Assembly (NCBI GenBank): GCA_947631975.1
Contig: CANRNM010000007.1
Coordinates: 1 to 33,027 of the forward strand
Source: an uncultured Clostridia bacterium
Lineage (GTDB): Bacteria > Bacillota > Clostridia > Lachnospirales > CAG-274
Reading direction: 5' to 3'
DNA length: 33,027 bases
Below, piece after piece: positions 1-8,225 of the stretch. A program made the translations under genes and the position numbers. Below the pieces are notes generated by a model. It was not told where the DNA came from and made no database searches. It saw nothing but the letters and a program-made list of their open reading frames with translations. Every line of letters starts with the position of its first letter. Within the stretch, counting starts at the first letter, position 1.

Positions 1-78
1 GGCATCGCTTTCCCGAAGGGAAAGTTCTGATACCCGAAGGGCGACTGAAGGGTCAAAAAGCATTTTATCGACACGCAG
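1..78. other. Non-coding edge sequence with CCCGAAGGG hairpins
   Basis: No gene is recognised here. The stretch contains a perfect hairpin CTTTCCC-GAA-GGGAAAG at 8-24 and a second CCCGAAGGG at 34-42. A plus-strand terminator follows immediately. It is probably the 3' end of a plus-strand transcript (an RNA leader, an ncRNA or a gene tail) that begins outside the window. I could not match it to a known riboswitch. Confidence 0.35.
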
Positions 79-115
79 CGCAGGACGGAAAACCGAAAAC
101 CGTCCTGCGTTTTTT
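79..115 (+). terminator. Rho-independent terminator, plus strand
   Basis: The 10-bp stem CGCAGGACGG (79-88) pairs with CCGTCCTGCG (100-109) and is followed by six T residues. The T-run lies on the plus strand, so it terminates a transcript entering from the left edge. It faces the 3' end of ade, which comes from the other direction. Confidence 0.85.
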
Positions 116-116
116 A

Positions 117-1766
117 TCAAATATAACAGAATCTATCTACATCGAAAAGCCCCTTATCCCCCAGCTTAAGATGCGGTATCACAAGCAGCGACACGAAGCT
201 GAGTATCATCAGCGCCTCGCTGCTGCCGTGGGGCGAGAGCGTACTGACCGCCTCGACGGTCTTTTCGTATTCCTCCGCGGTCTCCTCCGCAGATTTAAGC
301 GACATAAGCCCGCCCACGGGAAGCTCCGTGAAGGCGATCACCTTCTTATCCCGCACGACGGCTATACCGCCCTGTTTTCCCAGAGCGTTCACGGCGGCAG
401 CCATATTTTCGCCGTCGCTTCCCAGAACACTTATATTGTGAGAATCATGCCCTATAGTCTGAGCCACGGCGCCGTTAGCTATGCTGAAGCCCTTTATAAG
501 ACACCTGCCTATGTTTCCCGTGCCGTGATGCCTTTCTATGTTGGCGCAGAGCGAAAGTCCCTCCGCGCTCTCGCAGTACTCGGCTTCCGTTACGAGAGAC
601 CCGCCTTTAAAGGCTATTACGGGTTTGCTCTTGTCGAAGCTTATTTCAAGGCTCTCGGGAGTTATGCCCGAAACATTGACTGTGTTCTCAACCTGTGAGC
701 TGTCGGCTTTTATCCTCTCAAAAAGCGGTTTTCCGTCAAGAGCTGCAAGCCTGCCCTTTTTATATACCCTCTCTATATCCGTTGCGTTTATATCCCTTGT
801 TACCACAATATCCGCCTCATAGCCCGACGCTATTGCGCCCTTTCTGCCCAAGCCGAAGCTCACGCAGGGGTTATAGCAGGCTATCGTGTAAACATCGAGG
901 GGATCATAGCCCAGAGCTATTGCCTTGTCTATGCAGTGAGATATTGTGCCCTCGCTCAATATTTCACCGCTTTCCTTGTCGTCGGTGCAGAAGGCAAAAT
1001 GCCTCATATTATATGGATCTACAGCCTTCATAAGCTCCTCAAGGTTTTTGCTGCCCGTACCCTCTCTTATGAAAATATCCAGACCCGCGCTAAGCTTTTC
1101 AAGAGCCTCCTCATAGGATGTGCACTCGTGGTCGTTGCTTATTCCCGCGCAGATATATGCGTTGAGCTCTCTGCCCGTAAGTCCGGGACAATGACCGTCT
1201 ATGCGCTCCGCCGCTTTGAGCTTCTTCATCACATCGCCGTCGCAGGCGAGCACGCCGGGATAATTCATCATTTCGCCCAGCCCCAGAAAGTCATATTTTT
1301 CATAGAGTCTTTTGGTAAGCTCTCCGTCTATCACACAGCCGTTGTGGTCGAAGGGCGTGGCAGGCACGCAGGAGGGGAGCATAAAATGCACTTCCAAGGG
1401 GGTAGCCTTGCTGTCCTCCAGCATAAACTCCAAACCCTTTTCTCCGCACACATTGGCTATCTCGTGAGGGTCGGCTATTATGGTGGTAACGCCCTTTGGC
1501 ATAACGGCGCGGGCATAGACCGAGGGAGTGAGCATGGACGACTCTATGTGCAGATGGCTGTCCACAAAGCCGGGAGCTATATATGCGCCCTTTACATCCA
1601 CTTCCTCCTCCGCCTCGTAATCGCCTATGCCGAGTATAACGCCGTCCTTTATGCCGACGCTGCCCTCAACTATGCGGTGTCCGAGCACATCTATTATTTT
1701 TCCGTTTTTAAGCGCTATATCCGCCTTTTCGCTGCCGAGCGCAGCTTTTATTATTTCTTTGGGCAT
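117..1766 (-). CDS. ade: Adenine deaminase
   Basis: Hydrolyses adenine to hypoxanthine and ammonia in purine salvage; cytoplasmic metal-dependent amidohydrolase. The 549-aa protein has the family order: an N-terminal beta segment with NGKIIDVLGHRIVEG, the metal-binding motif HLHIESSM (His71 and His73), then ADPHEIANVCG (His101). Further on are a conserved TDDKESGEIL segment and the C-terminal Ade domain with TIGHDSHN and ALGKQGGIAVV. The length is close to bacterial Ade proteins (roughly 570-600 aa). ATG at 1766 is preceded by AAAAGGAG. The gene starts 12 nt after the stop of the SGNH esterase gene, and its ribosome binding site touches that stop, so the two are probably cotranscribed. Identification is secure from the motifs. 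Confidence 0.96.
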   Translation of the reverse strand: MPKEIIKAALGSEKADIALKNGKIIDVLGHRIVEGSVGIKDGVILGIGDYEAEEEVDVKGAYIAPGFVDSHLHIESSMLTPSVYARAVMPKGVTTIIADPHEIANVCGEKGLEFMLEDSKATPLEVHFMLPSCVPATPFDHNGCVIDGELTKRLYEKYDFLGLGEMMNYPGVLACDGDVMKKLKAAERIDGHCPGLTGRELNAYICAGISNDHECTSYEEALEKLSAGLDIFIREGTGSKNLEELMKAVDPYNMRHFAFCTDDKESGEILSEGTISHCIDKAIALGYDPLDVYTIACYNPCVSFGLGRKGAIASGYEADIVVTRDINATDIERVYKKGRLAALDGKPLFERIKADSSQVENTVNVSGITPESLEISFDKSKPVIAFKGGSLVTEAEYCESAEGLSLCANIERHHGTGNIGRCLIKGFSIANGAVAQTIGHDSHNISVLGSDGENMAAAVNALGKQGGIAVVRDKKVIAFTELPVGGLMSLKSAEETAEEYEKTVEAVSTLSPHGSSEALMILSFVSLLVIPHLKLGDKGLFDVDRFCYI

Positions 1767-1778
1767 GGTCTTCTCCTT

Positions 1779-3836
1779 TTATTCTATAATGTCGTTTTCG
1801 GTATTTATGTCGGAGCCGAGCACATACATGAAGTAGAGCGACTTGGCTGCCTTTTCCCTTGTTACCTTGCCCTGCGGGTCGAGAGTGAGACCGTTTTCCA
1901 TCTTGCCTCTCTCGCTGTCCTCGCTTCTTATAAGACCCAGTTCATAGGCTTCCTCCACGGACTTTTCGTACTCGGGAGAAATTTCCGCCTTATCCTTTAT
2001 TGCGCCGTAGCCCGCAAGCGGATAGTACTGCGCCTCCTCGCCCACAAGGTTGGGGTCGTACTCAGGATCGTCGGGCGAAATATTGGTGCCGTTGTACTTT
2101 GTCATATAGTCGGGCTTTTCGGTATATTTGGCGTTGTATGCCTTAAGATTTATGTCAGCCATTACCTCTCTTGTGAGGACTTCGCTGCCGTAATATCTGT
2201 TCAGGTCAATGCCGTAGAGCTTTTCTATGGCTGCGGCGTATTCATATACGCTCATTGTGTCCTTGGGTCTGAAATTGCCGTTTTCGTCCTTTACCATTAT
2301 GCCGAGCTGAACCATTTTTTCTATCTGATTTCTGTAGTAAGCATCCTTGCCCGTAACATCGGCGCAGACCTCGGGATATACCTTGTCCCAGTCGCCCGAG
2401 CGCACATCTGCCGTCATAGCCTCCGTCATGGGCGCAAGCTCGGTATATTCCGTTGAGAGCCTCTTTATCTCCTCTGCCACTATCCTTGCATACTGCTTTG
2501 CAAGGGCTTCCTTCATATGAGTTGTGTCTATCTTGTTGTCGGGATGACCGTTTGCATAGCTGCCGCTGTTTGTCTTTCCGGGGGTCTCGCCCGCCTCAAG
2601 GCTCATAACAAGCGACATTGCGGCGTCGTAGCCTATCTCCGTGAGATATTCGCAGCTAAGCGTGTTGAGGTCTGCAAGAGGAACATTCATTTCCTCCGCA
2701 ACGCTTTTCATCACTTTTACAAACTCTCTGTCCTTTGTGGTAAAGCTGTTTTTGAACTCGCCGTTTTCATACTTGCTCGCTCTTGTCATGGGCGTTACGA
2801 GCACGGGTATCATGCCCCTTGCCCTTATGGCGGGTATATAGCTTTTTTCGAGATATTCCTTATACATAGCCTCAGTGGAGCCCACGCCGAAGCGCGCCGT
2901 GGGGTCGGATACCATGCCTATGTCTCCGCCCTTTTTCTCGTCGTTATGTCCCGACTGTATGAGCACAAAGTCGCCCCTGTGTCCCGTCATGAGCACATCG
3001 TTGAGCCTGCCCTCCTGATACATCTGCTTTACGGAGCGGCCACCCATGGAATAATTGACAACATTTATTTTGTCCGTGTCAAAGAGCCTGTCAAACACCT
3101 GTCCCCAGCCGCACATAGGCGCCTCCTCAAAGAGATAGGACTTGAGGGTGGAATCTCCCAGGAGATAAACGGTGCTCTTTTCGCTCTCGTTCACGGGTAT
3201 TGCCGAAATTGATATCGTCTTGAGCACAACGGGCTTGTTGAGCTCCTTTGCCTCTATCTCTATGTCAATGAAGTCTCTGCCGTTGGCATAGTCGAAGCTC
3301 CACACATCGCCGTCCCATACGGCAGGGTGGAGATTTGGCACAAGCTTTGCCGCATCCCAGTATTTAGAGGTCTCCAGCCTGTAGGTCTGCATAGCGTTCA
3401 CGCTCAAAAGCGCATTTTCGCTGCCGCCCGCAACATTCACCTCTATGTGATAACCGCCCGCGGGAGCCTTCACTCTGAAAACCATACCGCCGTAGTTGTA
3501 GTCCGTGGCCTTGTTTATGTCGAGATGAGCGCCGTTTTTATCCACGGTGTTGAACATCTGCACATTTTTCTCGACAACACGAAAGCCCTCGTCGGTCTTT
3601 TCTATCTTGCCAATGCTCACCGTCCTGTCGGGCATGGACGTAGTCTTTTCAACAAAGCCGTAGCCCCTGTCGAAGTCGTACTTGAGCACCTCGGGTATCA
3701 CCCTCGAACCCTTTATATACTCCGATGTGAAGTTGAATGTGATGTCCTTGAACTCCCCGCCAGCGCCGGCAAAAACGGGCACCGACATTGTAAATACCAT
3801 AGCCATAATAATAGATACCGCCTTTTTCAGTTTCAT
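1779..3836 (-). CDS. Secreted rhamnogalacturonan acetylesterase-like SGNH hydrolase with SLH-like tail
   Basis: Predicted to remove acetyl groups from pectin (CE12-type rhamnogalacturonan acetylesterase family). Translation from the ATG at 3836 gives about 685 aa: AAAGGAGG lies 6 nt upstream, and an upstream in-frame ATG at 3869 has no such site. Order: signal peptide (about 1-24), an N-terminal beta-sandwich (about 30-215), then the SGNH domain with block I LLGDSTLKS (Ser about 229), block III QSGHND (about 294-299) and the C-terminal DTTHM carrying Asp and His (about 437 and 440). From about 495 to the end come two or three SLH-like repeats (NQIEKMVQLGIM..FRPKDTMSVYEYA; AYELGLI..LDPQGKVTREKAAK), suggesting attachment to cell-wall polymer. 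The family is clear; the acetyl-rhamnogalacturonan substrate is inferred from family and the pectinase neighbourhood. Confidence 0.85.
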   Translation of the reverse strand: MKLKKAVSIIMAMVFTMSVPVFAGAGGEFKDITFNFTSEYIKGSRVIPEVLKYDFDRGYGFVEKTTSMPDRTVSIGKIEKTDEGFRVVEKNVQMFNTVDKNGAHLDINKATDYNYGGMVFRVKAPAGGYHIEVNVAGGSENALLSVNAMQTYRLETSKYWDAAKLVPNLHPAVWDGDVWSFDYANGRDFIDIEIEAKELNKPVVLKTISISAIPVNESEKSTVYLLGDSTLKSYLFEEAPMCGWGQVFDRLFDTDKINVVNYSMGGRSVKQMYQEGRLNDVLMTGHRGDFVLIQSGHNDEKKGGDIGMVSDPTARFGVGSTEAMYKEYLEKSYIPAIRARGMIPVLVTPMTRASKYENGEFKNSFTTKDREFVKVMKSVAEEMNVPLADLNTLSCEYLTEIGYDAAMSLVMSLEAGETPGKTNSGSYANGHPDNKIDTTHMKEALAKQYARIVAEEIKRLSTEYTELAPMTEAMTADVRSGDWDKVYPEVCADVTGKDAYYRNQIEKMVQLGIMVKDENGNFRPKDTMSVYEYAAAIEKLYGIDLNRYYGSEVLTREVMADINLKAYNAKYTEKPDYMTKYNGTNISPDDPEYDPNLVGEEAQYYPLAGYGAIKDKAEISPEYEKSVEEAYELGLIRSEDSERGKMENGLTLDPQGKVTREKAAKSLYFMYVLGSDINTENDIIE

Positions 3837-3887
3837 AGTTGTCCTCCTTTGCTGTGAATGTTTATACATAGTTGTTTATAATTTCGC

Positions 3888-3916
3888 ATTTGGCTTTTAT
3901 TACAAAGCCAAATTTT
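3888..3916. repeat. Inverted repeat at a gene 3' end (possible terminator)
   Basis: ATTTGGCTTT pairs with AAAGCCAAAT around the stop codon of the 134-aa gene. The T-run (TTTTT) is on the plus strand, where no gene is read. It is therefore a poor terminator for the minus-strand gene and may allow read-through into the esterase gene. Confidence 0.35.
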
Positions 3917-4304
3917 TCTCCTGCATAAAAAGTCCGTAGATATAGTTGGGCGACTGACCGTAAAGCCCCGTGTCGTCATCCGACAGAAGGGCAGCCGTGT
4001 CGGAGGTATAAAAGAGATCCAACGCCGCCCTATAGTCCATATTTACCTTTTTCATTATTTTTTCTACAATAACGGGAATAATTGTAGCCCTTATAAGATA
4101 ATGCTCCATGCTCATGCCTCCCAGATAATTGTCAAAAAACTGCATGAGATATTCCATACTCATGCCGTGGAGGTCCTCGTAATCATCTTCAAGCATATCC
4201 AAAAGCCCCGATGAAGAAAATATATCATACACCTCATTGCTTGGCTTTCCTATATGATGACTGTAATATTCTATGCAAAATGTGTTAAATGATAATTTGC
4301 TCAT
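3900..4304 (-). CDS. Hypothetical protein, DUF3791-like
   Basis: A 134-aa acidic, probably cytoplasmic protein with no signal peptide or membrane segment. Residues about 1-60 (FCIEYYSHHIGKPSNEVYDIF..YEDLHGMS) resemble the DUF3791 pattern of small Firmicute proteins. Residues about 90-130 (DYRAALDLFYTSDTAALL..DTGLYGQSPNYIYGLF) resemble a second short module often seen in small clostridial accessory proteins, sometimes next to toxin-like genes. No such partner is present here. A weak site (TGAGGT) precedes the ATG. It lies 63 nt upstream of the esterase start in the same direction, so it could head that transcript. Function unknown. Confidence 0.7.
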   Translation of the reverse strand: MSKLSFNTFCIEYYSHHIGKPSNEVYDIFSSSGLLDMLEDDYEDLHGMSMEYLMQFFDNYLGGMSMEHYLIRATIIPVIVEKIMKKVNMDYRAALDLFYTSDTAALLSDDDTGLYGQSPNYIYGLFMQEKNLAL

Positions 4305-4387
4305 AAAAATACCTCATAAAGCTATGCTCCTACTATAATAAAAGTATAGCATAATTTATTTGTCATGTCAAAAACCTTTGTAACAAT

Positions 4388-4417
4388 ATAAAAAAGAAGG
4401 CGCCCTGAAACGCCTTC
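4388..4417 (-). terminator. Minus-strand terminator hairpin (copy A)
   Basis: Stem GAAGGCG (4396-4402) pairs with CGCCTTC (4411-4417). On the minus strand it is followed by TTTTT and an AT-rich run. It is nearly identical to the hairpin at 4702-4727, so two copies bracket the repeat cluster. Confidence 0.65.
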
Positions 4418-4449
4418 TCTGCGTGTTTATAATCACCTTATTGTATGAA

Positions 4450-4665
4450 ATTCTGCGGGCGTGCAATGCACGCCCCTACGAGTGATTAGTTCATATATTG
4501 GTTTGTAGGGGTGAGCATTGTCTCCCATGCAACCAAGGCTCGCCCCTACGAGTGATTAGCTCACATTGTGGTTTGTAGGGGCGTTCAGCACTTTCAGCTA
4601 CGCTGAAAGCCGACCTGCGGTCGTGCGGATAAGTCTTTCCGCTGCAATCATTGCACGCCCGTATA
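4450..4665. repeat. Cluster of palindromic GTAGGGGCG repeats with a tandem duplication
   Basis: This 439-base intergenic stretch (4305-4743) holds no gene. GGGCGTGC-AAT-GCACGCCC spans 4457-4475, and GTAGGGGTGAG..CTCGCCCCTAC spans 4505-4549. A third copy starts at 4576, contains the hairpin CTTTCAGC-TAC-GCTGAAAG and ends with ATTGCACGCCC near 4660. A 44-bp unit containing GAGTGATTAG at 4473-4515 is repeated with a few changes at 4542-4585. Related palindromes recur at 17896, 17993, 20054, 20352 and 32822, so this is a dispersed extragenic repeat family. Confidence 0.85.
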
Positions 4666-4701
4666 TAACATTTTATATATTTTGATTTTTTCGACAGTAT
4701 G

Positions 4702-4727
4702 AAGAAGGCGCCCTAAAGCGCCTTCTT
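4702..4727. terminator. Hairpin after the PL1 lyase gene (copy B)
   Basis: A 10-bp perfect stem AAGAAGGCGC (4702-4711) pairs with GCGCCTTCTT (4718-4727) across a 6-nt loop, 16 nt past the PL1 stop. The minus-strand side has only CTTCTT rather than a long T-run, so it may act with copy A. Confidence 0.6.
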
Positions 4728-4743
4728 ACAATAATGTTTCATT

Positions 4744-7700
4744 TTACTTCACATTCACATAGCTATATGTGCTGTCGAGTGTTTTCTGGAGTATCTGAGC
4801 GACATCCGCCGATGTGAGCTTATCGTTGCCCGATACCTTGCAGCGCTCTATCTCCTCGTCCGTCATGTCGGAGGCTGCGGGAGAAAGAACATATTTAAGC
4901 ACTCTGTCCGCATCCTTAACGGTTATTTCGCCGTCGCTGTCTGCGTCGCCCCTGTTTCCGGCGTCAAGCTCGATATTGCTGAACTGTGTTGCGTTGTATC
5001 TCACAAGCTTCATGGAATCCTGAGCCGCATCCGTGGCAAAGCCAACATAAACGGTCTCGGGAAGAGTTGTTGTGTATGTGCCTATATCATACCACTTGCT
5101 GCCGTCAAGAGAAGCTAAAAGAGTAATCTCCTGTCCCTTTCTCTCTATCCTTGCCCAGCCGATATTTGTTTCCTTGTCAACTCTTACCGCGGGAACGCCG
5201 AGCATGGTCGAAGCTCCGCCGTATCCTACATTGCCGTCTGCCGTGCCGTCTACCGTGCTTCTGTATATTGCTCTTATATTTTTAGCCTTTACAAAGCTGC
5301 CCGTTATGTCCGTAGAACCTTCATAGTCCTCGCCCTTTAAGTATGTGAGCGAAGGCATATAGAACTCTGCCGTGGGCTCAAGGCTTGCGCGTACCATAAG
5401 ACCCGACTGCTGATAGTAGTCGAGCTTAGCAAGGTTTTCAACCTTTGCAGTGAATGTAAAGTCGCCCTTTACCTGCTTATAGTTGAAGTGGAAGGCGTCG
5501 GGAGCCTGAGCCGAAGCCGTGGCGAGCATGCCTATGTGACCTGCGCCCTCCGAAACAAGCGTATTTGACGCGCTGTCGTAGTAGTCTGCGCCCTTTGCCT
5601 TTACCTCGCCTATGTCGGCTGATGTGAAGCCTTCAAGGTTTCCGTTCTGTGCCGCCTCAACGACCGTTACGGGAACCACGGTTGAAATATTGCTTCCCTT
5701 GTCGCCCTTTACGCTGAGTGAAAGAGTGTATGTTCCTACAGCCGTATCTGCGGGAATTGTAAATTCGTCGCTGTTTTCGGCGATCACCTTGTCATTGAGC
5801 AGTATGCTGTAATTTCCTGCGCCTGCGCTCTTTGTGATGGTGTAGCTCTTGCCCTTTGCAAGAGTAACGTTTACATCTATATCGCCTACGGTCTGACCGT
5901 TTTCGTTAACTGCCGTTATAGCAGCCTCGGGAGCCTCCTCCTTTGCGGGCTTTGTGCTCTCGTCCCATTCGCCCAGAAGGTCGCATGCATATACCTCTAT
6001 GTTTGTGTAGCCAAGATAGGGCTTTGTTTCGTCCGTAACTATGGCAGATGCGTCAGCATTGTCGTTGGGATCAAGACCGTGAGCGCTCTCCCATTCGTCG
6101 GGTATGCCGTCGGAATCTGTATCCGTTGGCGCGGTGCCTGCGTTGAGAGTACCTATTCCGCCCGCTTCAAATTCATTGTTTATGAAGCGGCCCGTGCCGT
6201 TTTTAAGCTCTCTTATGAGCCTTGCGTCCTGAGCGTCTCTCACATAGCTTGCGCCAACGCCGTCAAGAACTGCCTTGTAAGCGTCCTCTGCGCTTGTTGC
6301 TGTATATTTTTCCGTAAGCTCAACGGGAGCAGTAAGCGTTCTTGCGTCGCTTATACCGCTGAAACCGAGCTTATTGTCTGCGGTTACTTCGGCGCTCGAA
6401 GTCATTACATTGTCCTTGAAGTAGAAGCTGCTGCCGTCCACATCAAATATCTGTGTGCCTACCTTTTCAAGAGTGTTGTTGCCGGGCTTATAATAGTTGC
6501 CTATCATATTAGCCTTGCCGTCGCCTCTCTCTCCGCCGTAGCCGGAGTTATGTCCCCAGTTGTAGACTACATTGTTTGAAAATTCAAGCTTATTGGGATA
6601 TGTAATGCCCGAATATGTGAAACCGCCCTCAAAACGGGGATTTCTGGTGCCGTGGTTAGCCCAGAGGTTGTGCGTATAGCTTACATCGGAGCCGTTTATT
6701 ATAGAGCCCATGCCGTGCTTTGCTTCGCTCTCGCCCGCAGCCACCTCATTGTCGCCGTTCATTATGCCCGTCTTGTTGGGGAATGAAAGGCTGCTTGCGA
6801 TGATGTTGTACTGTATGCTGGAGTTTATTATTTCCTTTGCCGAGAAGCACTCGTCAACGCCCCATGAGAATGTACAGTGGTCTATAACTATGTTTGAACC
6901 CGTTGCGGAAGCCGCATCCTGGTCGTAGCCCTCGCCGAGACGGAAACGTATGTATCTTGCGATTATGTCCGTGCCGTCAAACTTTGCGGAAGCGCCGTAT
7001 ATGGTTATGCCTTCTCCCGGAGCCGTCTGACCCAGAATAGTGGTGTTGCTGTTTATATTGAGTCTTCTTGCGTTCTTTGCAACCTCGGGGTCTACATTTA
7101 TAACACCGCCTACGGCAAATGTTATTATAACGGGATAATTCTTGTCGCCGTCGGTCCTGTATTTTCTCTCAAGACCATAGCGCAGAGAACCCGGCTGAGG
7201 ATCGGAAACGCTGTCCGTAAGGTTTGTAACAATGTACACATCGGCAGGCCTTGTCTCGGAGCCTCTGCCGCCCTGCGAATACTTTCCGCTGCCTTCAACG
7301 GTGGGGAAAGCGGGGTATTTTATAGCGGCAGCAGGAGTAACTACGGATGTTTCAAATGTTTTGAGCGTATTGCCGCTGCTGTCCTTTGCCGTAACTCTGA
7401 TGAGGTATTCCTTATTGCCCTCTACAGAACCCGTAAATTCCTCCGCAAACTGATTAAGAAGGAAAAATGTAGTACATCTGTCTGTTGAATCGGGTCTTTC
7501 AAGCTTCTTGCCGTGTATAAGGTCATCGGGATTTGATATAGTCTTGTCGGTATCCCAACTTGCGCCGTTATCACCGGAATATTCTATTACATATGACCTT
7601 GCAAAATCATTTGCAACAACTTTGTCGCTGAGATATGCATCTTTTATAAATTTGTTATTTGCATTTATGCCGGGGTCATGTATAACAATAGGATAATCCG

Positions 7701-8079
7701 TCTTTTCGTCTGTCAGACCAAGAAGTACCTGACAAGGCTGCTTGGATGATTTGTCCGGATTTGTGGTGTGTGAACCGTCTATTTTCCAGTTAGGGAAATT
7801 AACTATCATACCCTGTGTGGGGTTTGTCCATCCCTGCTTAGGATTTTTGGTCGATTCCATCTGTCCATCCGCTTTAAGGGGATTAGCCTGGATAGGTTCG
7901 CCCTTTTCGTCAACGGCAGGCCATGTGAGAATAACCTTGCCGTCCTCAATGCTTGCTTCAAGATCGTTGGTAATGTGATAATCATAATCATTACTGTTAT
8001 AATATCCAAAAGCAAATGAATTAAAGAGCGTAAGTGTCATTACCATAGCAAGTGCCATGGCTGTAATTCTTTTAAGCAT
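4744..8079 (-). CDS. Secreted PL1 pectate lyase with C-terminal dockerin
   Basis: Cleaves polygalacturonate by beta-elimination outside the cell. About 1111 aa: signal peptide (1-24); fibronectin-III-like region (about 35-250); PL1 right-handed beta-helix (about 255-640) opening with the family pattern PAFPTVEGSGKYSQGGRG and PGSLRYGL. It carries IVIDHCTFSWGVDE (398-410; Asp/His of the Ca-binding wall) and NHGTRNPRF (475-483; catalytic-arginine region). Next come a DTDSDGIPDEWE calcium-type motif (about 652-663), an Ig/cadherin-like domain (715-807), a DUF1349/concanavalin-like beta-sandwich (about 815-1037) and a type I dockerin (about 1042-1104). The first dockerin loop DADSDGEITVKD is canonical; the second (KVSGNDKLTSAD) lacks the usual Asp1. 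GAAAGGAG sits 11 nt upstream of ATG. Most PL1 enzymes are 350-500 aa, so it is unusually modular. Confidence 0.93.
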   Translation of the reverse strand: MLKRITAMALAMVMTLTLFNSFAFGYYNSNDYDYHITNDLEASIEDGKVILTWPAVDEKGEPIQANPLKADGQMESTKNPKQGWTNPTQGMIVNFPNWKIDGSHTTNPDKSSKQPCQVLLGLTDEKTDYPIVIHDPGINANNKFIKDAYLSDKVVANDFARSYVIEYSGDNGASWDTDKTISNPDDLIHGKKLERPDSTDRCTTFFLLNQFAEEFTGSVEGNKEYLIRVTAKDSSGNTLKTFETSVVTPAAAIKYPAFPTVEGSGKYSQGGRGSETRPADVYIVTNLTDSVSDPQPGSLRYGLERKYRTDGDKNYPVIITFAVGGVINVDPEVAKNARRLNINSNTTILGQTAPGEGITIYGASAKFDGTDIIARYIRFRLGEGYDQDAASATGSNIVIDHCTFSWGVDECFSAKEIINSSIQYNIIASSLSFPNKTGIMNGDNEVAAGESEAKHGMGSIINGSDVSYTHNLWANHGTRNPRFEGGFTYSGITYPNKLEFSNNVVYNWGHNSGYGGERGDGKANMIGNYYKPGNNTLEKVGTQIFDVDGSSFYFKDNVMTSSAEVTADNKLGFSGISDARTLTAPVELTEKYTATSAEDAYKAVLDGVGASYVRDAQDARLIRELKNGTGRFINNEFEAGGIGTLNAGTAPTDTDSDGIPDEWESAHGLDPNDNADASAIVTDETKPYLGYTNIEVYACDLLGEWDESTKPAKEEAPEAAITAVNENGQTVGDIDVNVTLAKGKSYTITKSAGAGNYSILLNDKVIAENSDEFTIPADTAVGTYTLSLSVKGDKGSNISTVVPVTVVEAAQNGNLEGFTSADIGEVKAKGADYYDSASNTLVSEGAGHIGMLATASAQAPDAFHFNYKQVKGDFTFTAKVENLAKLDYYQQSGLMVRASLEPTAEFYMPSLTYLKGEDYEGSTDITGSFVKAKNIRAIYRSTVDGTADGNVGYGGASTMLGVPAVRVDKETNIGWARIERKGQEITLLASLDGSKWYDIGTYTTTLPETVYVGFATDAAQDSMKLVRYNATQFSNIELDAGNRGDADSDGEITVKDADRVLKYVLSPAASDMTDEEIERCKVSGNDKLTSADVAQILQKTLDSTYSYVNVK

Positions 8080-8175
8080 AAAAATATATTCTCCTTTCGT
8101 TTGATGTATATAGAATAATTATAACATATAACAGAAAAAAATAAAAGCGGTATTATATAATTTTTAATAAAAAAA

Positions 8176-8210
8176 CTGCCATAGCTATTTTAGCTTTGGC
8201 AGTAAAAAAC
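8176..8210 (-). terminator. Terminator of the mcrBC operon
   Basis: Stem CTGCCATAGCT (8176-8186) pairs with AGCTTTGGCAG (8192-8202). On the minus strand it is followed by eight T residues. It lies 24 nt after the mcrC stop and isolates the operon from the PL1 gene downstream. Confidence 0.88.
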
Positions 8211-8225
8211 ATTAAATACCAAGTT

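Noticed and set aside
936-2456. A 506-codon plus-strand open frame over the adenine deaminase and esterase genes
   Set aside because: It lies antisense to two genes with clear motifs, lacks a ribosome binding site, and its translation is His/Tyr/Val-rich low-quality sequence typical of an opposite-strand shadow.
4457-4660. Possible CRISPR array in the intergenic repeats
   Set aside because: Only two or three imperfect palindromic copies with irregular spacing and no cas genes; they fit an extragenic palindrome family.
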